DNA from: Nocardioides luteus
GTDB taxonomy: Bacteria; Actinomycetota; Actinomycetes; Propionibacteriales; Nocardioidaceae
Assembly: GCF_014648595.1 (NCBI RefSeq)
Contig: NZ_BMRK01000005.1
Location: forward strand, 68,516 to 132,515
Direction: 5' to 3'
DNA: 64,000 bases
The translations under genes and the position numbers were made by a program. Positions 1 through 8,532 of the stretch are shown here, piece after piece (position 1 is the first letter of the stretch; every line of letters begins with the position of its first letter). The notes under the pieces were generated by a model. That model ran no database searches. It had not been told where the DNA came from and was given only the letters and a program-made list of their open reading frames with translations.

Positions 1-14
1 CATACCCAGGCTTC

Positions 15-166
15 GGTGGTCGAGCTTGTCGAGACCTGGCTGCCTCCGGTGGTCGAGCCTGTCGAGACCCGGCCCCACCGGTGGTCGAGCTTGTCGAGAC
101 CTGGCTGCCTCCGGTGGTCGAGCCTGTCGAGACCCGGCCCCACCGGTGGTCGAGCTTGTCGAGACC
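15..166. repeat. Array of five 22-bp dispersed repeats, 65-bp super-period
   Basis: Five copies of the dispersed 22-bp repeat (core GGTCGAGCYTGTCGAGACC) start at 15, 48, 80, 113 and 145. Their variable base alternates T, C, T, C, T and the spacers alternate between two sequences, so the true unit is a 65-bp tandem repeat. The last copy ends one base before the glpX stop codon (167-169). The core can fold as a small hairpin with a two-base bulge, so a role at the 3' end of glpX mRNA is possible but unproven. Confidence 0.9.
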
Positions 167-1186
167 TCAGAATTCGATCGAGCTGTAGGCCTTCAGCTTC
201 GCGAGCTGATGCTCGGAGGTGACCTTGCGGATCGTCCCGGAGCGACTGCGCATGACCAACGAGTCGGTGACGACCGCGCCGTGGGGGAGGTACTGCACAC
301 CCCGCATCAGGTCACCGTCGGTGATGCCGGTGGCGACGAAGAAGCAGTCGTCGCCGGTGACCAGATCGTCGGTGTGGAGCACGAAGTCGGGGTCGAGGTT
401 GTGGCCGGCGTCGAGGGCGCGCTGGCGCTCCTCGTCGTCCTTGGGCCACAGCCGGCCCTGGATGGTGCCGCCCATCGCCTTCATCGCACAGGCGGCGACG
501 ATACCTTCCGGCGTGCCGCCGATGCCCATCAGCAGGTCGGCGCCGGAACCGACGCGGGCCGCCGAGATCGCCCCGGCGACGTCGCCGTCGACGATGAACT
601 TGATCCGGGCGCCGGTCTCGCGGATCTCCTCGACCAGCTTCTCGTGACGCGGCCGGTCGAGCACGATCACGGTGACGTCGGAGGCGGTGGTCTCCTTGGC
701 CTTCGCGACCGCGGCGATGTTCTCGGCGACCGGCAGCCGGATGTCGACGACGCCGGCGGCCTCGGGGCCGGTGACCAGCTTCTCCATGTAGAAGACGGCG
801 CTGGGGTCGTACATGCTGCCGCGCGGGGCGACCGCCATCACCGCGACCGCGTTGCTCATCCCCTTCGCGGTCAGGGTGGTGCCGTCGATCGGGTCGACCG
901 CGACGTCGCAGTCGGGGCCGGTGCCGTCGCCGACCTGCTCGCCGTTGAAGAGCATCGGGGCGTTGTCCTTCTCGCCCTCCCCGATGACGACGGTGCCGTT
1001 CATGGCGACCGTGGAGATCATGGTGCGCATCGCGTGGACCGCGACGCCGTCGGCGCCGTTCTTGTCCCCGCGGCCCACCCAACGAGCGGCCGCCATCGCC
1101 GCTGCCTCGGTCACACGCACGAGCTCCAGGGCCAGGTTGCGGTCAGGAGCAGTGGGGTCGACGCCGAGTGGCTGGGTGTCGTTCAT
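167..1186 (-). CDS. glpX: Class II fructose-1,6-bisphosphatase GlpX
   Basis: Hydrolyses fructose 1,6-bisphosphate to fructose 6-phosphate, the committed gluconeogenic step in the cytosol; in actinobacteria GlpX is usually the main FBPase. The 339-aa product has the normal family length. It carries the metal-dependent phosphatase motifs GEGEKD (residues 69-74) and DPIDGTT (98-104) and a glycine-rich GIGGTPEG segment. I chose ATG 1186 over the in-frame GTG at 1207 because a TAGATT hexamer ends seven bases upstream, which fits a leaderless start, and no Shine-Dalgarno is visible for the GTG. The stop codon abuts a repeat array. Confidence 0.95.
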   Translation of the reverse strand: MNDTQPLGVDPTAPDRNLALELVRVTEAAAMAAARWVGRGDKNGADGVAVHAMRTMISTVAMNGTVVIGEGEKDNAPMLFNGEQVGDGTGPDCDVAVDPIDGTTLTAKGMSNAVAVMAVAPRGSMYDPSAVFYMEKLVTGPEAAGVVDIRLPVAENIAAVAKAKETTASDVTVIVLDRPRHEKLVEEIRETGARIKFIVDGDVAGAISAARVGSGADLLMGIGGTPEGIVAACAMKAMGGTIQGRLWPKDDEERQRALDAGHNLDPDFVLHTDDLVTGDDCFFVATGITDGDLMRGVQYLPHGAVVTDSLVMRSRSGTIRKVTSEHQLAKLKAYSSIEF

Positions 1187-1193
1187 GGGGTTC

Positions 1194-1199
1194 AATCTA
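1194..1199 (-). promoter_or_regulatory. glpX -10 element, leaderless start
   Basis: TAGATT, seven bases before the ATG at 1186. Confidence 0.6.
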
Positions 1200-1229
1200 T
1201 CGGCCACAGCTCATCGGGTGGCCGGGGTG

Positions 1230-1928
1230 TCACTTGATCGATCCAGAGACCAGCCTGACGGCGAACGCCGACTGCGGGTCGTCCAGAACCTGCTCGGCGG
1301 GGCCGTCCTCGACGATGCGACCGTGCTCGACCACCACGACGCGGTCGGCCAGAGCGCGCGCGTCGGCGGCGTCATGGGTGACGATCACGGCGGTACGGTC
1401 CGCGAGCGCCGTGCGCAGCGTCTGCCTCAGGGCGGGGCGCACGTCGACGTCGAGCGAGGCCATCGGCTCGTCGAGAAGGAGGAGCTCCGGATCGGCAGCC
1501 AGGGCACGAGCCACCGCGACCCGCTGGGCCTGGCCGCCCGAGATCTGCGTGGGCCGCCGGTCGGTGAGGGTCTCGACACCGACCTCGGCCAGGTGGCGGG
1601 TGGCGAGCTCGTGGGCGTGCCGGCGGCGTACGCCTCGGGCTCGCGGTGCGAAGGCGACGTTGGCCAGCACGGACATGTGCGGGAACAGGAGCGGGTCCTG
1701 GGCCAGCAGCGCGACCCCGCGGGCGTGCGGGGGAGTGGCGTCGAGGACGCGGTCGCCGAGGCGTACCTCTCCTTCGTCGGGGCGGAGCAGCCCGGCGATG
1801 ATGCCGAGGATGCTGGACTTGCCGGCGCCGTTGGGGCCGGTCAGCGCGACCGTCTCCCCGGCGGCCACGTCGAGGGTGACGTCGATGCCGCGCTGGGCGA
1901 TGACGGCACGAAGATGAAGGTCGCTCAT
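1230..1928 (-). CDS. modC: Molybdate ABC transporter ATP-binding protein ModC
   Basis: ATPase that powers molybdate uptake with ModA and ModB. The 232-aa protein has a Walker A motif GPNGAGKSS (about residues 31-39), the signature [14 protein letters not shown] and Walker B LLLLDEP. It is about 120 residues shorter than E. coli ModC because it lacks the C-terminal TOBE/molybdate-binding domain. A separate TOBE protein is encoded at the head of the same operon. Its start overlaps the modB stop by four bases (1925-1928), so translation is probably coupled. The family call rests mainly on the neighbouring modA. Confidence 0.88.
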   Translation of the reverse strand: MSDLHLRAVIAQRGIDVTLDVAAGETVALTGPNGAGKSSILGIIAGLLRPDEGEVRLGDRVLDATPPHARGVALLAQDPLLFPHMSVLANVAFAPRARGVRRRHAHELATRHLAEVGVETLTDRRPTQISGGQAQRVAVARALAADPELLLLDEPMASLDVDVRPALRQTLRTALADRTAVIVTHDAADARALADRVVVVEHGRIVEDGPAEQVLDDPQSAFAVRLVSGSIK

Positions 1929-2767
1929 ATCGCCCTCCCGTGCCGGGCGAAGCCGATGACGGCGATCGCGACGACGACGAGCACCAGCGAGAGCGCGACC
2001 GCCGCGTCGGGGTCGTCGACGCGGAGCAGGTAGACCCGTAGCGGCATCGTGCTGGTGACGCCGGGGAGGTTGCCGGCGAAGGTGATCGTGGCGCCGAACT
2101 CGCCGAGGCAGCGGGCGAAGGCGAGGACCGAACCGGAGAGCAGTCCGGGGCCGACGAGGGGGAGGGTCACCCGGCGGAAGACAGTGGTCGGGCGGGCGCC
2201 GAGGGTGGCCGCGACCGCCTCGTAGCGGGTGCCGCTGGTGCGCAGCGCCCCCTCGAGACTGATGACGAGGAACGGCAGCGCGACGAACGTCTGGGCCATC
2301 ACCACGGCGAGCGTCGTGAAGGGGATCTGGATGCCGATCAGGTCCAGCGACTGACCGAGCAGGCCGCGGCGTCCGAAGGTGTAGAGCAGGGCCAGCCCGC
2401 TCACGACCGGAGGCAGCACGAGCGGGAGCAGCACCAGCGACCGCACCAGTCCTTGGCCGGGGAAGCTGGTGCGGGCGAGGACGGTGGAGAGGGGTACGCC
2501 GAGGGCGATGCACAGCAGGGTGCTGGCGAGGGCGGTGCGGAGGCTGAGCCAGAGCGCCTCGAGCGCCGAGGGCGAGGTGATGAGCGCGGGCAGGCTGGGC
2601 AGGTCGACGCGGAGGACGATCGCGGCGAGCGGCACGACCAGGAAGGCGGCAGCGACCCCTGCCGGGAGCCACAGCCAGCGCGGCATGCCGACGGACGGAC
2701 CGGCCCCCCTCTGCCGGTCCGTCCGCCTGCCGTTCCCGAGAAGATCAGGGCCGGATGAAGCCTGCAT
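1925..2767 (-). CDS. modB: Molybdate ABC transporter permease ModB
   Basis: Integral membrane permease that forms the molybdate channel between ModA outside and ModC inside. The 280-aa product has about six hydrophobic segments and the permease EAA-type loop around [18 protein letters not shown], followed by an [10 protein letters not shown] segment typical of ModB. The start at 2767 overlaps the end of modA by 23 bases. A second ATG at 2686 (MPRWLW) would give a more usual short N-terminus of 253 aa and remove the overlap, so the start is not certain. Confidence 0.9.
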   Translation of the reverse strand: MQASSGPDLLGNGRRTDRQRGAGPSVGMPRWLWLPAGVAAAFLVVPLAAIVLRVDLPSLPALITSPSALEALWLSLRTALASTLLCIALGVPLSTVLARTSFPGQGLVRSLVLLPLVLPPVVSGLALLYTFGRRGLLGQSLDLIGIQIPFTTLAVVMAQTFVALPFLVISLEGALRTSGTRYEAVAATLGARPTTVFRRVTLPLVGPGLLSGSVLAFARCLGEFGATITFAGNLPGVTSTMPLRVYLLRVDDPDAAVALSLVLVVVAIAVIGFARHGRAI

Positions 2768-3497
2768 CGGTCAGGACCTTCTGTCCGGTCTCGCTCAGCA
2801 CCATCTCGATGAACTCCCGGGCGAGGTCGGCCTCGTCGGTGCCGTCGATGGTGCTGATCGGATAGGTGTTCACGACCCGGTCGGACTCCGCGAAGTCGAC
2901 GCCGGTGACCGAGTCGCCGGCGGCGGCCACGTCGGTCACGTACACGAGCCCGGCGTCGGCGTCGCCGGAGGTGACCTTGGCGAGCACGTCGCTGACCGAC
3001 TGCTCCTCGCTGACCGGATCGATGTCGACGCCGGTCCTCTCCTCCATCTGCGCGGTCGCGCTGCCGCACGGCACCTCGACGGCGCAGACGACGACCTTGG
3101 TGCCGGGCTCGGCGAGGTCCGCGAAGCGGGAGATCCTCGCCGGGTTGCCCTTGGGAGTGGCGATCTCGAGCGTGTTGGCCGCGAAGTCCTGCGGGTCGGT
3201 GGCCAGGTCGCCGAGCTTCTCCATGTTCGTGGTGTCGGCCGAGGCGAAAACGTCGGCCGGGGCGCCGTCCTCGATCTGGGCGACCAGATCCGAGGAGCCG
3301 CCGAAGCTGGTGGTCACCTTCACGCCGGGGTGCTCCTTCTCGAACTCCTCGGCGAGCTGGGTGAAGGTGTCGGTCAGCGAGGCTGCCGCGAAGACGGTCA
3401 GCTCCTGGTCGTCCGCGCCGCTCGCGCTCCCGCAGCCGGCGAGGGCGAGGATGGCCGCGGTGGCGACCGCGATACGGGTCCAGCGCCTCGTGGTCAT
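2745..3497 (-). CDS. modA: Molybdate ABC transporter substrate-binding lipoprotein ModA
   Basis: Extracytoplasmic receptor that captures molybdate or tungstate for ModBC. The 250-aa protein begins with an arginine-containing signal peptide and lipobox LALAGC (lipidated Cys22). It then shows the ModA hallmarks [35 protein letters not shown] and [13 protein letters not shown]. Its ATG overlaps the upstream regulator's stop by four bases (3494-3497), placing it second in the operon. Confidence 0.95.
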   Translation of the reverse strand: MTTRRWTRIAVATAAILALAGCGSASGADDQELTVFAAASLTDTFTQLAEEFEKEHPGVKVTTSFGGSSDLVAQIEDGAPADVFASADTTNMEKLGDLATDPQDFAANTLEIATPKGNPARISRFADLAEPGTKVVVCAVEVPCGSATAQMEERTGVDIDPVSEEQSVSDVLAKVTSGDADAGLVYVTDVAAAGDSVTGVDFAESDRVVNTYPISTIDGTDEADLAREFIEMVLSETGQKVLTDAGFIRP

Positions 3498-3883
3498 GGG
3501 CGCTCCACCACGACGTTGGTCGACTTGATCGACGCGACCGCGCTGACGCCGGGCTCGAGGCCGAGCTCGGTGGCGGCCTCGGCACTCATCAGCGAGACGA
3601 TCCGGTAGGGACCGCAGACCATCTCGACCTGGGCCATCACCGTGTCCATGGTGGTGCGCGTGACGATCCCGAGCATCCGGTTGCGAGCGCTGACGGCCCG
3701 CGCCCGGTCGGGAGCGGGGGCATCGGCCAGCTCGGCGGCGAGCTCGGCCAGAGCGATGCCGTCGACGACCGCGCGCCCGTTCTCCGTGGTCGCCTCGATC
3801 CGTCCCGCGTCCACCCAGCGACGCACCGTGTCATCGCTGACGCCGAGGAGCTCGGCGGCTTCGGCGATGCGGTAGCTGGTCAC
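3494..3883 (-). CDS. HTH-TOBE molybdate-responsive regulator, ModE-like
   Basis: A 129-aa protein with an N-terminal MerR/excisionase-type helix-turn-helix (YRIAEAAELLGVSDDTVRRWVDAGRI, about residues 3-30) and a C-terminal single TOBE domain (about 65-127, with RNRMLGIV and KSTNVVVE strands) that in this family binds molybdate. It heads the modABC operon with a four-base overlap onto modA, so it probably senses molybdate and autoregulates uptake. It differs from E. coli ModE, which has a LysR-type HTH and two TOBE domains. The GTG at 3883 is chosen because translation can start there directly behind a -10-like GATACT (3890-3895). DNA target and effector are inferred. Confidence 0.85.
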   Translation of the reverse strand: MTSYRIAEAAELLGVSDDTVRRWVDAGRIEATTENGRAVVDGIALAELAAELADAPAPDRARAVSARNRMLGIVTRTTMDTVMAQVEMVCGPYRIVSLMSAEAATELGLEPGVSAVASIKSTNVVVERP

Positions 3884-3950
3884 GTAAGGAGTATCGCATC
3901 TGCGGAGGAATCCGGCAGGATCTGTCCTCATCTGCGGAACAATGGCCTTC

Positions 3951-4062
3951 GATGATCGAACCTGTCGAGACCGTTGTTGGAGTGTGTGTCGCTCCGGTGG
4001 TCGAGCCTGTCGAGACCGTCTTTCGAGCGTGTGTCGCTCCGGTGGTCGAGCCTGTCGAGACC
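3951..4062. repeat. Three 22-bp dispersed repeats at 45-bp spacing
   Basis: Copies start at 3951 (degenerate, GATGATCGAA beginning), 3996 and 4041, exactly 45 bases apart. The spacers are related to one another and contain GTGTGTCGCTCC. They fill the divergent gap between the modABC operon and the DUF4245 gene, so here the repeat lies upstream of genes, not after stop codons. Confidence 0.85.
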
Positions 4063-4094
4063 ACGATTCGAGCGAACATGAGACGAGTGGGACC

Positions 4095-4727
4095 ATGGAG
4101 GGCGTGAGCGACACCGATCAGCAGCCTGCCCAGCCCTCGAGCGAGCAGCCGAGCGAGCAGCCGGAGACCCCGGCCCGCAGCTACCCGCGTACCTTCGGCG
4201 CACTGATCGGGTCGATGATCTTCCTGCTCGTCCTCGTCGTCCCGATCGTGCTGATCGTGCAGTGGCGCGGCAACCTCGAGCGCGAGGTCAGCGGTGCCAA
4301 CCAGACCTACAAGGCCGACTGGGCCGAGGCCGTACGCAGCGCCCAGGCCGCCGACATCGACGTGATCTACCCCCGCGAGCTGCCCTCGGGATGGTACGCG
4401 AACACCGACCCGTCCTACCAGGGCGGCGAGGAACCGGCCTGGACGATGTCGTTCGTCAAGGGCGAGACCTCCTACGTCGGCCTCGAGCTCTCCTCCCGCT
4501 CCGCGCAGTCGCTCGCCCAGAAGAACATCGACACCCAGGCCAAGGAGGGTGACGAGGTCGAGATCGAAACCGACGTCGCCACCACCTGGACCGAGTGGTC
4601 CGACTCCGACGGCGACAGCGGCTACTCGACCGAGGTCGACGGCCAGACCCTGATGCTCTGGGGTCCCAAGGACGGCGACGTACGCGACTACCTCGACCTG
4701 CTCACCGACGAGCCGCTGGCGAAGTAG
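4095..4727 (+). CDS. DUF4245 domain-containing membrane-anchored protein
   Basis: A 210-aa protein with a Pro/Glu/Ser-rich cytosolic N-terminus, one transmembrane helix (about residues 35-56) and an extracellular alpha/beta domain with several Trp-containing strands (VQWRGN, GWYANTDPS, TTWTEWSDSDG). This matches the actinobacterial DUF4245 family, whose function is unknown and which often sits beside glpX and the exonuclease VII genes, as here. ATG 4095 is given; GTG 4104 (VSDTDQQ) is an alternative with a GACCAT hexamer just upstream. Its 3' end converges on xseB with a seven-base gap. Confidence 0.8.
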   Translation: MEGVSDTDQQPAQPSSEQPSEQPETPARSYPRTFGALIGSMIFLLVLVVPIVLIVQWRGNLEREVSGANQTYKADWAEAVRSAQAADIDVIYPRELPSGWYANTDPSYQGGEEPAWTMSFVKGETSYVGLELSSRSAQSLAQKNIDTQAKEGDEVEIETDVATTWTEWSDSDGDSGYSTEVDGQTLMLWGPKDGDVRDYLDLLTDEPLAK

Positions 4728-4734
4728 CTGCCGC

Positions 4735-4935
4735 TCAGTCGTCGGCGATCGCGGCGTCGATCTTCTTCCGCGCGCCGTCGAGCCACTCCTGGCAGAGCGT
4801 GGCGAGCTTCTCGCCGCGCTCCCACAGCGCCAGCGACTCCTCGAGGGTGATGCCGCCCGCCTCGAGCTTGCGGACCACCTCGACCAGCTCCTCGCGGGCC
4901 TGCTCGTAGGAGAGGTCGCTGTTGTCGTCAGTCAT
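4735..4935 (-). CDS. xseB: Exodeoxyribonuclease VII small subunit
   Basis: The 66-aa small subunit binds the XseA coiled coil to form exonuclease VII, which degrades single-stranded DNA to oligonucleotides. The sequence [20 protein letters not shown] followed by [15 protein letters not shown] is the conserved XseB helical hairpin. Its start overlaps the end of xseA by eight bases, so the two are co-transcribed. Confidence 0.96.
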   Translation of the reverse strand: MTDDNSDLSYEQAREELVEVVRKLEAGGITLEESLALWERGEKLATLCQEWLDGARKKIDAAIADD

Positions 4936-6160
4936 CCGTGGGGTCCTTCTCGATCGAGTTGATGGTGGTGGTCAGGCGGCCGTCGGCGAGGCGGATGCTG
5001 ACCGCGGCGCCCTCGGCCGCCTCCGCCACGCTGGTCAGCACGTGCCCGTCGGCGTCCTGGGCGACGGCATACCCCCGCTTCAACGTCTCCAGCGGCGAGA
5101 GCGCGCGGGCCCGGGCACGGTGGTGACCGATGTCGTCGGCGGCCCGGTCGAGCGCGTGACCCACGGTGCGGCGGGCGCGGTCGCGCAGCATCGTGACCTC
5201 GTCCCGCCGGGCGTCGATCAGCGAGCGGGGGTCGGCCAGCACGGGGCGCGAGCGAAGCGAGTCGAGCAGCGTCTGCTCGCGGTGGATCAGGGCTGCGATC
5301 CCGCCGCGGAGCCGGTCCCTGCCGGTGGCGACGATCCGCTGCTCCTCGACGACGTCGGGCACCACGAGCTTGGCGGCGTCGGTCGGCGTCGAGGCGCGTA
5401 CGTCGGCGGCCAGGTCGAGCAGCGGTGAGTCGGGCTCGTGGCCGATCGCGGAGACGATCGGGGTGCGCGCGGCGTGCACCGCACGGATCAGGTGCTCGTC
5501 GGAGAAGGGGAGCAGGTCCTCGACCGAGCCGCCGCCGCGGGCGACGACGATCACGTCGACCTCGGCGTCCCGGTCGAGCCGCTGCAGCTTCTCCACGACG
5601 TCGGCAGCGCTGCGGCTGCCCTGCATCGCCGCGTACGCCACCTCGAACCGCACCTGCGGCCACCGCCTCCGCGCGTTCTCGAGCACGTCGCGCTCGGCAG
5701 CCGAGTTGGCGGCGGTGACGAGGCCGACCTTCGTCGGGAGGAAGGGGAGCGGGCGCTTGAGCTCGGAGGCGAAGAGCCCCTCGGCGGCCAGCAGCTGCCG
5801 GCGCTGCTCGAGCCGCGCGAGCAGCTCACCGAGCCCGACCGGCCGGATGTCGCGGGCCTGCAGCGAGAGCGTGCCGCGGTTGGCGTAGTAGGACGGCTTC
5901 GCGTGGATGATCACCGAGGCGCCCTCGACCAGCGGCGGGTTGAGGCTGTCGAGCAGGAACCGGGTGCACGTCACCGGCACCGAGATGTCGGCCACCGAGT
6001 CGCGCAGGGTCAGGAACACCGTCTGCATCCCCGGCCGCCGGCTCATCTGCGCCACCTGCCCCTCCACCCACACCGCGCCCAGCCGGTCGATCCACGAACC
6101 GATCGCGTTCGCGATCTGCCGCACCGGGGCGGGCGACTCGGGGGAGGTTTCCAACGCCAT
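4928..6160 (-). CDS. xseA: Exodeoxyribonuclease VII large subunit
   Basis: Catalytic subunit of exonuclease VII in mismatch repair and single-strand DNA processing. The 410-aa product has an N-terminal OB-fold (about residues 10-105, [15 protein letters not shown]), the nuclease domain with [31 protein letters not shown] and [10 protein letters not shown], then a long helical segment and a C-terminal GYAVAQD strand. ATG 6160 is chosen over longer in-frame extensions because those run through repeat DNA, whereas TAGGGT sits seven bases before this ATG. Confidence 0.96.
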   Translation of the reverse strand: MALETSPESPAPVRQIANAIGSWIDRLGAVWVEGQVAQMSRRPGMQTVFLTLRDSVADISVPVTCTRFLLDSLNPPLVEGASVIIHAKPSYYANRGTLSLQARDIRPVGLGELLARLEQRRQLLAAEGLFASELKRPLPFLPTKVGLVTAANSAAERDVLENARRRWPQVRFEVAYAAMQGSRSAADVVEKLQRLDRDAEVDVIVVARGGGSVEDLLPFSDEHLIRAVHAARTPIVSAIGHEPDSPLLDLAADVRASTPTDAAKLVVPDVVEEQRIVATGRDRLRGGIAALIHREQTLLDSLRSRPVLADPRSLIDARRDEVTMLRDRARRTVGHALDRAADDIGHHRARARALSPLETLKRGYAVAQDADGHVLTSVAEAAEGAAVSIRLADGRLTTTINSIEKDPTDD

Positions 6161-6167
6161 GCGGGCA

Positions 6168-6173
6168 ACCCTA
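6168..6173 (-). promoter_or_regulatory. xseA -10 element, leaderless start
   Basis: TAGGGT, seven bases before the ATG at 6160. Confidence 0.6.
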
Positions 6174-6179
6174 ATCCCC

Positions 6180-6367
6180 CCGAGTCGGCGCATCTGCCCC
6201 ACGTGAGGACGCCGAGTCGGCGCGTCTGCCCCACGTGAGGATGCCGAGTCGGCGCGTCTGCCCCGAGACGTCAATCCCCGGTGGGGCAGTTGCGCCGACT
6301 CGGCGCCTGTCGATGGGGCAGATGCGCCGACTCGACGTTGCTGGGTGGGGCAGATGCGCCGACTCGG
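6180..6367. repeat. 32-bp periodic repeat, three direct and three inverted copies
   Basis: Three 21-bp units with core GAGTCGGCGCRTCTGCCCC start at 6180, 6212 and 6244. Their reverse complements start at 6283, 6315 and 6347. Spacing is exactly 32 bases on both sides, so the block is one large imperfect palindrome centred near 6273. It fills the divergent gap between xseA and ispH and ends 20 bases before the ispH -10 element. It is unrelated in sequence to the other repeat families in the window. Function unknown; bidirectional regulation or a REP-like element are possible. Confidence 0.9.
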
Positions 6368-6387
6368 CGGTCTCATGCCCGGGTCCC

Positions 6388-6393
6388 TAGACT
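6388..6393 (+). promoter_or_regulatory. ispH -10 element, leaderless start
   Basis: TAGACT, six bases before the ATG at 6400. The GGAGG between them is one base from the ATG, too close to act as a ribosome site. Confidence 0.65.
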
Positions 6394-6399
6394 GGAGGC

Positions 6400-7398
6400 A
6401 TGAGTATCGACCTCGGCACCCCACGCCTGATCTCCGACGACGAGAAGGCTGTCCTCCTCGCGGAGCCCCGGGGTTACTGCGCCGGGGTGGACCGGGCGGT
6501 GATCACCGTGGAGCAGGCTCTGGACCTCTACGGTGCGCCGGTCTACGTACGCAAGGAGATCGTGCACAACAAGCACGTCGTCGACGATCTCCGCAACCGC
6601 GGAGCGGTCTTCGTCAACGAGCTCGACGAGGTGCCGACCGGTGCGACCGTCGTCTTCTCGGCCCACGGTGTCTCGCCGGCGGTCCACGCCGACGCGGTCC
6701 AGCGCGACCTGAAGACGATCGACGCGACCTGCCCGCTGGTCACCAAGGTCCACCTCGAGGCGAAGCGGTTCGCGCGCGAGGGCTACAGCATCCTGCTGAT
6801 CGGCCACGCCGGTCACGAGGAGGTCGAGGGCACCATGGGCGAGGCGCCGGAGGCGACCACGCTCGTCGAGGGCCCTGGCGACGTCCCCGGCATCGAGGTG
6901 CCCGACCCCTCCAAGGTCGTCTGGCTCTCCCAGACCACCCTCTCGGTCGACGAGACCATGGACACCGTGGCCGCGCTCCGGGTGAAGTTCCCCGAGCTGC
7001 TCGACCCGCCCAGCGACGACATCTGCTACGCCACCCAGAACCGCCAGCAGGCGGTCAAGGAGATCGGCGCGGCCAGCGACCTGGTCATCGTCGTCGGCTC
7101 CGGCAACTCCTCCAACTCCGTCCGCCTGGTCGAGGTCGCTCTCGAGGCCGGTGCCAAGGCCTCCTACCGCGTCGACGACGCCAGCGAGATCGACGAGGCC
7201 TGGCTCGAGGGCGTACGCAGCGTCTCGGTCACCTCGGGTGCCAGCGTGCCCGAGAAGCTGGTCGAGGGGGTCGTCGACTTCCTCAAGGGCCACGGCTTCC
7301 CGGACGCCAAGGCTCACAAGAGCGCCGAGGAGTCGCTGATCTTCGCGTTGCCCAAGGAGCTGCGAAAAGACCTCAAGGCAGCTGCCGCAAGGGGTTGA
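6400..7398 (+). CDS. ispH: 4-hydroxy-3-methylbut-2-enyl diphosphate reductase IspH
   Basis: Last enzyme of the MEP isoprenoid pathway, reducing HMBPP to IPP and DMAPP with an iron-sulfur cluster. The 332-aa product keeps the three cluster cysteines: Cys27 (GYCAGVDRA), Cys111 (DATCPLV) and Cys209 (ICYATQNRQ). It also has the HNKHVV and FSAHGVSP substrate motifs and the GSGNSSNS segment. Monocistronic or read through into the next gene, which follows after 33 bases with its own -10 element. Confidence 0.97.
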   Translation: MSIDLGTPRLISDDEKAVLLAEPRGYCAGVDRAVITVEQALDLYGAPVYVRKEIVHNKHVVDDLRNRGAVFVNELDEVPTGATVVFSAHGVSPAVHADAVQRDLKTIDATCPLVTKVHLEAKRFAREGYSILLIGHAGHEEVEGTMGEAPEATTLVEGPGDVPGIEVPDPSKVVWLSQTTLSVDETMDTVAALRVKFPELLDPPSDDICYATQNRQQAVKEIGAASDLVIVVGSGNSSNSVRLVEVALEAGAKASYRVDDASEIDEAWLEGVRSVSVTSGASVPEKLVEGVVDFLKGHGFPDAKAHKSAEESLIFALPKELRKDLKAAAARG

Positions 7399-7419
7399 TC
7401 CCCAGCGGGCAGAGGGCGT

Positions 7420-7425
7420 TAGGGT
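7420..7425 (+). promoter_or_regulatory. -10 element of the YciO-type gene, leaderless start
   Basis: TAGGGT, six bases before the GTG at 7432. Confidence 0.6.
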
Positions 7426-7431
7426 CGAGGG

Positions 7432-8061
7432 GTGGCCCGATTCCTCGACGTACACCCTGACAATCCGCAGACTCGTCTGATCAGCCAGGTCGTCGATGCG
7501 CTGCGTGACGACCAGCTGATCGCCTATCCCACCGACTCCGGCTATGCCCTCGGCTCCCGGATCGGCAACAAGGACGGCCGCGACCGGATCCTGCGTATCC
7601 GCGGCCTCGATGACCGGCACCACTTCACGCTGATCTGCAGGGACTTCGCGCAGCTCGGCACGATGGTGCACGTCGACAACAGCGCCTTCCGGGCGATCAA
7701 GCACGCGACGCCCGGCCCCTACACCTTCATCCTCCCGGCCACCCCCGAGGTGCCGCGGCGGCTGATGCACCCGAAGAAGAAGACCGTCGGCGTACGCATC
7801 CCCGAGCATGCCGTGGTGCAGGCGCTGCTCGAGGAGCTCGGCGAGCCGTTGCTCTCCTCGACGCTGATCCTTCCCGGCGACACCGAGCCGCAGGTCTTCG
7901 GCTGGAACGTCAAGGAGGAGCTCGACCATCAGGTCGACATCGTCATCGAGGCCGGTGAGACCCCGGCCGAGCCGACCACCGTGATCAACTGGGCCGACGG
8001 GCAGCCCGAGATCATCCGTGAGGGCGCCGGCGACGTGTCCGGCTTCCTCGCCCTGGACTGA
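7432..8061 (+). CDS. L-threonylcarbamoyladenylate synthase-type protein (YciO/Sua5/YrdC family)
   Basis: A 209-aa YrdC-fold protein. The motifs YPTDSGYALGSRIGNK (about residues 32-47), HHFTLICRDF, PGPYTFILPAT and KKKTVGVRIPEH match the YciO branch of the Sua5/YrdC/YciO superfamily. Family members bind double-stranded RNA and, in the TsaC/Sua5 branch, make threonylcarbamoyl-AMP for tRNA t6A. Whether this copy is the essential t6A enzyme or a YciO paralogue of less clear function cannot be settled from sequence alone. It converges on a small membrane gene with a 23-base gap. Confidence 0.85.
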   Translation: MARFLDVHPDNPQTRLISQVVDALRDDQLIAYPTDSGYALGSRIGNKDGRDRILRIRGLDDRHHFTLICRDFAQLGTMVHVDNSAFRAIKHATPGPYTFILPATPEVPRRLMHPKKKTVGVRIPEHAVVQALLEELGEPLLSSTLILPGDTEPQVFGWNVKEELDHQVDIVIEAGETPAEPTTVINWADGQPEIIREGAGDVSGFLALD

Positions 8062-8084
8062 CCCTCGGTCGGACCCCAGATCGC

Positions 8085-8528
8085 TCAGGAGGCGAGCGCG
8101 CGCTCACGCTCGACGTCCGCGCTCGCCTCGCCGCGCTGTCGCAGAACGCGGCGGCGCATCGCCAGACAGCCGAGGCAGCCGGCGTAGCCGATGAAGAGGC
8201 TGACCGCGTGATGGCCGAGGCCGCTGAAGATCGCCTGGATGAAGCCGTCCTCGGCATCGGCGATCGACCCGGGCTGGGTGGCGGCCAGCAGGATGAAGAT
8301 GCCGAGCATGATCAGCGGCGGCAGCACGCCGACCACGAAGAAGTCGCTGGGCCTGACGATCAGGGCGAGGGTCAGGGCGATCGCCACGAAGGTCAGGTCG
8401 AAGAGCAGGCCGATCTTGTCGTCGATGAGCAGATCCACGAAGGTCACCGTCAGCGAGGTGGCGGATCCGAGCGCGACGACATGGCGGCCGGACTCGCGTC
8501 CTTCCTCCCAGATGGTGCGCTGACTCAT
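8085..8528 (-). CDS. DUF6542-like small integral membrane protein
   Basis: A 147-aa protein of unknown function with about three to four hydrophobic segments (SATSLTVTFVDLLID, LTFVAIALTLALIV, VVGVLPPLIMLGIFILLAA, and a final segment with FIGYAGCLGCLAMRR) and a charged C-terminus. It resembles the DUF6542 family of actinobacteria. ATG 8528 lies four bases after the rmuC stop (8533), so it is probably the second gene of an rmuC operon. Topology and family assignment are by eye. Confidence 0.7.
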   Translation of the reverse strand: MSQRTIWEEGRESGRHVVALGSATSLTVTFVDLLIDDKIGLLFDLTFVAIALTLALIVRPSDFFVVGVLPPLIMLGIFILLAATQPGSIADAEDGFIQAIFSGLGHHAVSLFIGYAGCLGCLAMRRRVLRQRGEASADVERERALAS

Positions 8529-8532
8529 GGGG

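Noticed and set aside
15-166. CRISPR-like regular array
   Set aside because: The intervals are not unique spacers; they are two alternating repeated sequences of about 10 bases, and no cas gene is present.
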